Shown here piece by piece: positions 56,471 through 64,000 of a stretch of DNA of 64,000 bases; position 1 is the first letter of the stretch, and each line of letters begins with the position of its first letter. Made by a program: the position numbers and the translations under genes. The notes under the pieces were generated by a model that saw nothing but the letters and a program-made list of their open reading frames with translations, ran no database searches and was not told the DNA's origin. The DNA comes from Helichrysum umbraculigerum (lineage: Eukaryota; Streptophyta; Magnoliopsida; Asterales; Asteraceae). The DNA lies in the NCBI GenBank assembly GCA_949592205.1, contig CATIUR010000004.1:63213837-63277836 (forward strand), read 5' to 3'.

Positions 56471-57647
56471 ACAACAAACAACAGTTGATTCCGCTTATAA
56501 CGGAATATACAGAAGGTAAGATGTGGATAGTCATACCTATATTCAAAGATAGATAGACTTCATCAAATAAAAAGAAATAGATTCATAAAATGGATGAGAT
56601 TGACTCTTATCACATATAGTATAATCTTTGTACATTGTGCTTAAAAGGTTGAAATGGAACACTCGAGTTGAAAAATCACTCCTTCAAAATTTTTTTTATC
56701 TCTATTCTTGTTCTTTAATCTCTATAAAGATCTTAGCTAGGTTATAGTAAGCCATTACGTCTTATTCATCTCTTAAGATTACAACAACATTCATGTTATG
56801 TGTTTGGCATAGTTATTCTATATTTCGCAATTCATTAAATTATGTAGATATATATTCCTTGTCAATGTAAAGTATGCAATTCCCTATTTACAAATTGGGT
56901 AGATCCTCTTAGCTTTTGAAAAGACCATGGGAAAAACCCCATAGGGGGAAAACTATGTGAGTCACCATGTTGATTGGCATTGTTTTGTGTGTATCTAGTA
57001 AGGTGGTTCAAAAGGTTTGAGACTCTAAAGGTAAAGCTCAAGTCATTGTTTGTTAAAAGGAATGTTAAAAGTGTTTGAAGTTGGTCAAAAAGATAAAAGA
57101 AAAATTGAATCCGTCGGTTAAATCGATCGAAGTTGCTAGCTAGATAACATATATTATATTCTAGTCAAGCAAAATTATATGGTCTTCCAAAGGATTCCTA
57201 GTAAAGGAAATTAACATGCATGCACATTGATTTTGAAGAGAATTATTCGATCCCATTGAAAATAACTATGGGCATCCCTAGTTGATTTTAGTCATTTTGT
57301 ATAAGGTGGTGTCTCCTAAGGCATCTCTCTTTTGGGGGATTTCTTGGTTGTTTCCGCTCCTTAGATTCTTGCTTGTTTGCAAGAAAGAAAGAAAGCTAGA
57401 ACTTTTAACTTTCTAGAATCAATTAATATCCCACACGGATGATCAAACTATGTTTATGCGTAGCTAAATAACAAAATAATTCGTATAATTTGATACATAG
57501 GTGAAACGATCGATATATACCATTCAAATTATGTTTTGTTTGATCTAAACATGAATAAAAACAACTCTGTCTAAGTTATATGTGAGATATGACAAGATAT
57601 TAGTATAATTAAGTTCAGATCACTATAGAACTTGTGAAAAAATGTTA
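56471..57647. other. Host intergenic sequence upstream of MYB, distal part
   Basis: AT-rich DNA without a supportable gene, repeat terminus or RNA. The frame crossing 56158-56556 starts inside the LTR of E and is not a gene. Confidence 0.45.
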
Positions 57648-57821
57648 TTCTCTCCGTATCAGTTAAATACGTCTACTTCGAAAATGCACGTAGTATTAGA
57701 AACGCCAATTAATCACAATCTTCATCAATATATCTTTTAATTGGTTAAATTAGAAAATGAACACTTATTCTATTACAATCGAAAATAGATAATATGGATA
57801 CTCGTATTGAAACGGAGGTAG
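57648..57821. mobile_element. Stowaway-like MITE (about 174 bp)
   Basis: The ends are imperfect inverted repeats: TTCTCTCCGTATCAGTTAAA at the left against CTACCTCCGTTTCAATACG read inward from the right. TA dinucleotides lie outside both ends (57646-57647 and 57822-57823). The CTCCGT-type terminus and TA target are typical of Tc1/mariner-derived Stowaway elements. It sits about 0.5 kb upstream of the MYB start codon. Confidence 0.7.
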
Positions 57822-57823
57822 TA

Positions 57824-58334
57824 CTTGATGAAGTGGCTAAACTTTACTCAAGATATATAACACAAAATTGGAAGTTTCATTTAGATGCATCAAGGAAGGA
57901 GAGGAGAAGAAGGAGGAGTGACCAAGGGTGTGGGCCTAGCAGCCACCGCAAGTTTCAAGAAAGTAGACAAAGATCACATTTTTATTAAATTTTAATGGAT
58001 AAACTTAGATGTTCACACAAAGAGCACTAGTTTGATTAGTTTACAGAATATAATATTTCAAAATTGGTGACAAAGCCCACATCATGGAAATTCCCATTTG
58101 GCTTGTACTTGTATCAATTTAAGGCAATATTTAATGGGGTGTACTTCCCTATTTTCCTATTAGTTTTTTCAAGAAAGCCCTTTTTGGCGTTGGGAATCAT
58201 TTTTCATATGTATATAAACCTCCACTTGGTTTCCTAACACCCCATCATATCATATCATCATTCAAGCACTACTATACAACTTTTCCTCTCTTTTCCTATT
58301 CCACTATTTTGGTTACCCTTTCTTAATTACTCCA
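57824..58334 (+). promoter_or_regulatory. Proximal promoter of the MYB gene
   Basis: A clear TATA box, TATATAAA at 58211-58218, lies about 117 bp before the ATG, followed by a C/T-rich leader (CTTTTCCTCTCTTTTCC). An ORF crossing from the MITE (57794-57988) is not supported. Confidence 0.6.
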
Positions 58335-59513
58335 ATGAGGGTTACCAATAAGATCACTAATTCTTGCAAAGAAGAAGAATTTGATCAACTAAAAAGAGGT
58401 CCATGGACACTTGAAGAGGACAATCTCCTAATCCGTTATATCAACTGCCATGGAGAAGGCCGTTGGAATTCGCTAGCGAAATCTGCAGGTAACAGGACCA
58501 TAACATCAAAGACAATTGCATCATAAGAAACATTACGTACACATGTTTCGACTTCTCCTTCTCATCATCCTTAAAATTTTCTAGTATTTGAACTTTTGCT
58601 TTTTTTCAGGACTGAAAAGAACCGGGAAAAGCTGTAGGTTAAGATGGTTGAATTATTTAAAACCCGATACCAAGCGCGGAAATCTCACACCACAAGAACA
58701 ACTCTTGATCCTTGAACTCCATTCCAAGTGGGGTAATAGGTGAGTCTATTTGATATAATCATATCGTACGTATACTATAAATAATTTCTTAACGACGAAT
58801 ATTTATAAAGAATTAGCAAGAAGTTAAGAACAAAATCACAAAAAGATTTAATCTTTATGTTTGTTTCCATACGTGTTATTGAAATCTTATTTACTATTAC
58901 ATTAAATACAAGATGGTCAAAAATAGCACAAAATTTACCTGGAAGAACAGACAACGAGATAAAGAACTATTGGAGAACCAGGGTACAGAAACAAGCTCGC
59001 CACCTTAAGATCGACTCAAGTAGCAAGCGATTTGTAGATGCACTACAGCGATTTTGGATGCCAAGATTACTTGAGAAAGTGGAGCAAGCCTCATCAACAT
59101 CATCTACATCAACTGCCTCTACTTCAACCATTGAAACTGATCAAAACAAATTAAGTCCTCATCCAAAAATCGAACAACAAGTTTTATCTACAACATCATC
59201 TCCAATACAACCATGCAACAATAAAGAGTATACTAACTCTAGCTCAAGCATTTGTGCATCAGATTCTAGTGGGAATAAGCTGTTGCCTGAAATTTCACAA
59301 CTTTATGAAGACACTTCCATCTATGACTCATCACTCCAAAACATGGACTGTTATAATGTGGATATAAGTGAGTATGATATGATGAGTTTCGGACGACCGG
59401 ATGACATGTCAGCTTTAAACTTCCAGGTTGCAGATACTGATTGGATAAGCTATGGTGACCTGGCAGCTGATACATATTGGAACATGGATGAATTATGGCA
59501 ATTCAGGAAATAG
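58335..59513 (+). CDS. R2R3-MYB transcription factor, subgroup 20 (MYB62/MYB116-like)
   Basis: Three exons, 58335-58488, 58610-58739 and 58913-59513, give 294 residues with GT/AG introns of 121 and 173 bp. Both introns sit at the positions conserved in plant R2R3-MYB genes (after KSAG in R2 and after KWGNR in R3). R2 is about residues 21-68 (RGPWTLEEDN, RTGKSCRLRWLNYLKP). R3 is about 74-119 (RGNLTPQEQLLILELHSKWG, LPGRTDNEIKNYWRTRVQKQ). The motif FWMPRLLEK near 142-150 and the C-terminal WNMDELWQFRK are typical of subgroup 20. The middle is Ser/Thr-rich and low-complexity. Relatives are nuclear regulators of phosphate-starvation, gibberellin and stress responses; the exact role here is inference. 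No damage was seen. Confidence 0.95.
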
Positions 59514-60255
59514 ATGATCATATCACAGCCTTTATTTATTTTGTCAAAATGAGCTTAATCAATCTTTTATGATGGAAGAGGTGATAATTTATATATATGT
59601 CAATAGGTAGCTTGCTAGGACCTTATTTGAAGAGTCCTTGAAATCTCTAATCCTACACATTAAAGTGTATAGGATGAGCAAATATGTTAATCATGCCCTT
59701 AGTAGCATTAAGTTGCAATATATATCTATATATCTATCTATATCTCTATATAATACGGAGTAATAATTAGTGCAATCTTATTTTACCATATCTTTTTATC
59801 CAAAAATTACCAACCCTTTATTTTTACTTCAACTTCTTATGGTAGATTAGGAGGGCATATATGAGCCATATGGTATTTTAGTTTTTGCAATAGACTTGAT
59901 GAATTCAGTCTTAGCTCCTCTTTCATGGGTCCAAGGTTTGATTGTCATATTTATATTGATTGAAATAGAGTCTTGCGATGTTTTCGTTGCCTCATGTTTA
60001 TGTAAATACAGTACCATTCTATCAACTGGATTTGTTTCGTATGGCTTGTCGATCTATTTTAAGGTTTTCAGTCTGTCATTTTGTTTTTTAACAAGAAGAT
60101 TTTGCATAATCAGAATATTCTGTTTCAATCGTGGTCTGCAATTGGATTTGGATTAAAAATATACATCCCGAATATGATAATTGGGTTTTAACATTTTGTT
60201 CAAGCGTAAAAACACTTAAGTACAATGATGATGATGATGTATGAGGAATTAAGCT
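59514..60255. other. Region downstream of MYB
   Basis: It includes the presumed 3' untranslated region of the MYB gene and a TATATC/TATCTA microsatellite around 59719-59750. An 86-codon hydrophobic frame at 59896-60156 has no family resemblance and is not called. Confidence 0.45.
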
Positions 60256-60499
60256 TGTCACACTCCGATTAACGTGCAAACCCAGAGTCGAGACTAAGTC
60301 AATCGAGGGTGGTGAAAGCCTAATTCTTAAAGAGCAATTCGTGAGGAATAACTCCGTGGATTTATGAGGTGTTGGCTTGAAATGAAAGCATAACACTAGT
60401 ATTTATACCCAAACCCTAAGCTGACGTGGAGGGTTTGGTCGTGGGGGAGCGCGACACTTCCTGCGTGGATCGCTGACGTGGAAGCTCGGTCGTGGGGGA
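60256..60499 (-). repeat. Probable LTR fragment interrupted by element D
   Basis: The left end TGTCACACTCCGATT resembles the inward-reading end of a minus-oriented gypsy LTR. On the minus strand a TATAAATA box (about 60399-60406) is preceded by two copies of a segment with CCACGTCAGC (plus-strand repeat units near 60421-60448 and 60472-60499). No primer site lies beside it, so it would be a 3' LTR end or a solo LTR. The rest would lie beyond element D, outside the window. A host promoter is an alternative. Confidence 0.35.
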
Positions 60500-60597
60500 T
60501 GTAACAACCCCAAAATTAGGGCCAATTTAAAAATTTCCCTAATTACGTGTTTACTACTTGTATTTAATATGAAATAGGATTAAATACGTTACTTACG

Positions 60598-60634
<37 letters not shown>

Positions 60635-63497
60635 TGATATATATATATACACGTATACGATTCGTTCAAATCGTATAAAACTACAATTGTACAAACATAC
60701 GGACGTTGGTAAAACAATTATTAAATAATGTGGAATTATTTAATTACTTCAACTACTACTTTATGTTATATTTATAATATAACGGACACGTACGTTTTTA
60801 ATTAAAACTTTACCGAACTCTACGAAAACTCGACCAATCGACAAAACAAAACAAAGTTATATTTTGTAACTTCAAAACAAGTACTTTGATAAAAATACTC
60901 CGACTAAATTATCGAATAATATTTCGTATTTTAAAACGTATAATTAAACGCGTATAAAAATATTTTAACGTTTAAACGACCGGGGAAACGAACACCGCAC
61001 GGAGCGCGAACGCGAGGGAACGAGACTTGGTGAGATCCACACATGGTGGACCCCACCAACCGGCCAAGTCAAAGGGGGACAACCCCCATGCTTTTCTTTC
61101 TTTCTTTCCTAATACACTACACACACACCACACTCCATCTTTCCCTCTCTCTCTAAACTCTCTCAACTCTCTCTCTCCCTCCATCTCTACGGCTCTCTCT
61201 CTCTCTCTCTAACAAAAACACCATAAAAACTCCTTAAAACACCTAGCTCGTTTGGAGGAAGTTGATCACCGCAACGAGGGCTACACACCTATCTTTTCGG
61301 TTTCTCGATCCGACGACTTTGTAAGTTTTCCGGCGACTCTCGAACTTTTCCGATTTCAATTATTTTGCTAGATTATTGTTCCTCTAGCTTAGTAATGTCC
61401 AAATATGTAATTAAAACTCGTTTTTGTAAACATTATCGAAAATGTCAGTTTTGGTCACTTTTAAGAAAACGACACCTCGAACACTAAAAACGTCAACTAA
61501 TAATTTTTATGAACTCATTATAACATCCTAGAACTTGTGTAAAAGTTTCGGGTCAAATCGAGGTCGTTTGACCCAAAAACCGAGCCTTAAAAACGCCCAT
61601 GTGTTGCGTCAGACCAAAAATCCATGAGACACAAGGCTTGTGTCGCATAGAAGCATAAGACACAAGCATTGTGTCGCATAAAACATAAGACACAAGCATT
61701 GTGTCGCATAAATCATAAGACACAAGGATTGTGTCGCATAAAACATAAGACACAAGCATTGTGTCGCATAAACCATAAGACACATGGATTGTGTCGCATA
61801 AAACATAAGACACAAGCGTTGTGTCGCATAAACCATAAGACACAAGGATTGTGTCGCATAAAACATAAGACACAAGGACTGTGTCGCATTTTGTGTCGCA
61901 TTAAGTTGCGTATCATAAGACACAAGCCTTGTGTTGCGGAACACAAGCATTGTGTCGCATAAATCATAAGACACAAGCACTGTGTCGCATTTAGTGTCGC
62001 AAAAACCCAAAAACAGAAGCTAAAAACATTCTAAGTGTTTAAAAACCACTTTTCGACAACCAAATCAAATACGATACGATTTATACATGAAAATACTATA
62101 CTTTTGGAAGTATACACAAATACTAGAATACGTACAAGATTATACTTAACCGAACGTGAGATTTCACTCACGCACACACACGAGATTACACCCCAATAAA
62201 CTTAAACTTGTACAACTACACGGGATTGCACCTGATGCGAACTTATGAGTTCACTCCAAATACTTACGTGTGGGATTACACGCTAACTGATACGAACTTA
62301 CACTCGAACACATACGAGATTTCACCCGTACACTTGGGGATTACATCCACTCGGATTTACATTACTTGAACGTTACACAATGCAATACCAAAGTACATTA
62401 CAACTATACAATTTCTGCAAATACATAATAATAATATGAGATTATTATTACACGCCGATACCAACGGGCCGTACAACTTTGCTACAAACTACAACTTACA
62501 AACAAATACAAACGTACAAACAACAAATGGACATTAACTAGTTTGGGAACAACTAGCATGGATACCTTACAAGTATTCCATTTACTTACTAAACCTTATG
62601 CGTATTAGGACGCTAAGGGTTGCTAGTTCGGGATACTACTTTGCTTGCTTACTGCATTGTCTGCTAGACTCAGGTGAGTCTCACAGCCCCTATTTTACTG
62701 TTTTCACTCAGGGGTGAGATGCATTACTGTTTTACATGAACACACGTACTTACTTGCTGGCATGATTTACTTATTTTACTGAATTACGGATACGCCAATT
62801 GCATGAGTTTCGACTAATCCAATGAAAGCCTCCTAATCATAGTTGTTAGTTATGGGATAAGCGCGAGTTTTAGTATATGGATCCATATGGGACTGACAAT
62901 CCCCGTCCTCGGTAGCACGCACTACCACGAACCGTTACTGTAGAAACGGGCGTTTCTTACTCGTTTCATATGAATGTTTTTGGATTAACATTCACGGGGG
63001 TACTATATTTTCTGTACGTTAAGCTTCAACTATGGTGGCTCATGGCAAGGGTATCAAACGGTTAGCATGACCTGCAACCACCACTTACTTACTGGCTGGC
63101 TGATGTTTTACAAATACAACTGTTAATTGTGTGTTCAACTGATTTACTTACAAACCTGTGAGATTCACCAACCTTTTGGTTGACCGTTTTAGTAATGCAT
63201 TCTCAGGTACACAGCTCTAGATGGATTGCCCAGCAGGATATAGTTACTTAGCTCGAGTCGCATGGATTTACAAGCTTGGAGATTGTTTTACATTACTTTT
63301 GTACTAATAGTTATGTATTAAAATCTCTAGGAATTTACTCGAACTCGAGCTTGTATTTTGAAATACTTATGTACTAATGTAATAACTTTTCGAACGTCTC
63401 ATTTAGCGTTGTTCACTGTAATCCTCTGTGCTTGTGATTATTGATTAGTAACACCCAAAAACTCGCTTCCGCAAACATCAAATTTGGGGGTGTTACA
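60500..63497 (+). repeat. Element D 5' LTR (2,998 bp)
   Basis: It starts TGTAACAACCCC and ends GGGGGTGTTACA. Landmarks are an (AT)n run near 60600-60632, a CT-rich leader (61138-61210), a strong donor-like TTTGTAAGT at 61318-61326, the 30-bp array (about 61626-62002), GACTCAGGTGAGTCTCACAG (62668-62687) and the hairpin CAACC-TTTT-GGTTG (63169-63182). Confidence 0.9.
61626..62002. repeat. 30-bp tandem array with internal palindrome in element D LTR
   Basis: Eight units of exactly 30 bp begin at 61658, 61688, 61718 and so on, with degenerate copies at both ends. Each unit contains GACACAAGCATTGTGTCG, whose arms ACACAA/TTGTGT pair to a short hairpin, plus an alternating AAACATAA / AATCATAA / AACCATAA spacer. 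Long frames on both strands across the array result from the 30-bp period (a multiple of three) and are not genes. Confidence 0.93.
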
Positions 63498-63500
63498 GAT

Positions 63501-63513
63501 TGGTATCAGAGCC
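63501..63513 (+). other. Primer binding site of element D (tRNA-iMet)
   Basis: TGGTATCAGAGCC begins three bases after the LTR end. Confidence 0.95.
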
Positions 63514-63771
63514 TAAGGTTATAGTGAACTAGGTTGCATTTAGTGGGCCTAGACTATGACCGTTAGGCAGTATTCCTCATTAGGTATAACTGGTTCAGGG
63601 ATTACATCATACAAGTTTAATTTAACATAGCCTGATCAACTATGTACAATTAAATGAAGATGATGTGAGTTCTGAAAGGGGTTATGTTGAACAGGAATGC
63701 ACTAGCTGACTCTGACCTCGAGAGAACCGTGACTTTTACTTGTTTGTGCTAGACACACACTAGGCGGTTAT

Positions 63772-63843
<72 letters not shown>

Positions 63844-64000
63844 CATAGGCCTCTTTCTCCGATACGATACTCTCTCTCGACAACTGCGAAATTCATTTTA
63901 CAACTTACACCGAATAACGACAACTCGATTCTCGTCGTTCCATCCTTATTCGACTTTTATGGTTTCACAAATACCGACATACTTCCGAAGGCTGAAACTC
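63514..64000 (+). other. Leader of element D
   Basis: The conserved leader block runs to about 63770 and includes the stem-loop at 63616-63654 (TTTAATT/AATTAAA, ACATAG/CTATGT, loop palindrome TGATCA). It is followed by a perfect (AT)n run of about 65 bp (63774-63838), where the other elements have a short ATATATACATATATA stretch. No pre-gag frame could be recognised before the window ends. Confidence 0.7.

Larger units (their letters stand above)
60500..64000 (+). mobile_element. Element D: Tekay-like LTR element, 5' part only
   Basis: The 5' LTR, primer site and conserved leader are present; gag lies beyond the window. The LTR differs from A, B, C and G in its first two thirds. The last 350 bp and the leader are nearly the same as theirs, which supports the same group. 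The base run GGGGA (60495-60499) should be one copy of the target duplicate. Confidence 0.88.

Noticed and set aside
61553..62010. Overlapping open frames of 87-133 codons on both strands with repeated MCRIKHKTQ or LCDTMLVSYVLCD-like units
   Set aside because: They arise because the array period of 30 bp is a multiple of three and lacks stops. They lie inside an LTR and have no start context or family resemblance.

Overview
The window looks like nuclear DNA of a flowering plant, most likely a eudicot. The retrotransposon gag-pol proteins feel Asteraceae-like to me, but that is family recognition, not proof. Three host genes lie in a dense field of LTR retrotransposons, several of them nested. 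No bacterial, organellar, rRNA, tRNA or CRISPR content was seen.

Layout. (1) 1-8754: a young minus-strand Ty3/gypsy element of the Tekay/Del chromovirus type (element A), with an intact gag-pol reading frame. It is inserted into an older minus-strand relative (element B, 8755-14721) whose pol carries a nonsense codon. (2) 14722-19221: host segment with a hAT-like MITE (15033-15600) and an intronless adenylate isopentenyltransferase gene (16293-17198). (3) 19222-26725: a complete copia-type element (H) with 920-bp LTRs, target-site duplication (TSD) TATAA, and gag but no pol. (4) 26726-40105: a six-exon minus-strand bHLH gene of the BEE/HBI1 type, coding 37466 down to 27566. Its second intron holds a 7,686-bp gag-only gypsy element (G, 29183-36868, TSD ATATA) whose two 2,566-bp LTRs look identical. 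(5) 40106-56470: a third gag-only element (E, minus strand, TSD CAACA). Its upstream LTR is split by a Tekay element (C, 45824-56056, TSD AGATG) with a broken polyprotein. (6) 56471-60255: host segment with a Stowaway-like MITE and an R2R3-MYB gene of subgroup 20 (MYB62/MYB116-like, 58335-59513). (7) 60256-64000: a probable LTR fragment interrupted by a plus-strand Tekay-type element (D) that runs off the right edge.

What links the parts. The three host genes are regulators: a cytokinin biosynthesis enzyme, a brassinosteroid/growth-type bHLH and a stress/hormone-type MYB. Nothing in the sequence shows that they are co-regulated. The retroelements are more coherent. Elements A, B, C, D and G share an almost constant post-PBS leader and a constant 3' part of the LTR, while the rest of each LTR differs. 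The shared leader contains a stem-loop with a self-complementary TGATCA loop, resembling a retroviral dimerisation signal. The shared LTR part contains a small hairpin whose stem covaries between elements. Each LTR also has its own short-motif array at about the same distance from the LTR start. Elements A, B and C keep, or keep remnants of, an extra coiled-coil reading frame upstream of gag. Three unrelated elements (E, G, H) retain LTRs, PBS, PPT and gag but lose everything from protease onward, all at the gag/protease border. This suggests a population of gag-bearing non-autonomous elements that could be mobilised in trans by intact relatives such as A.
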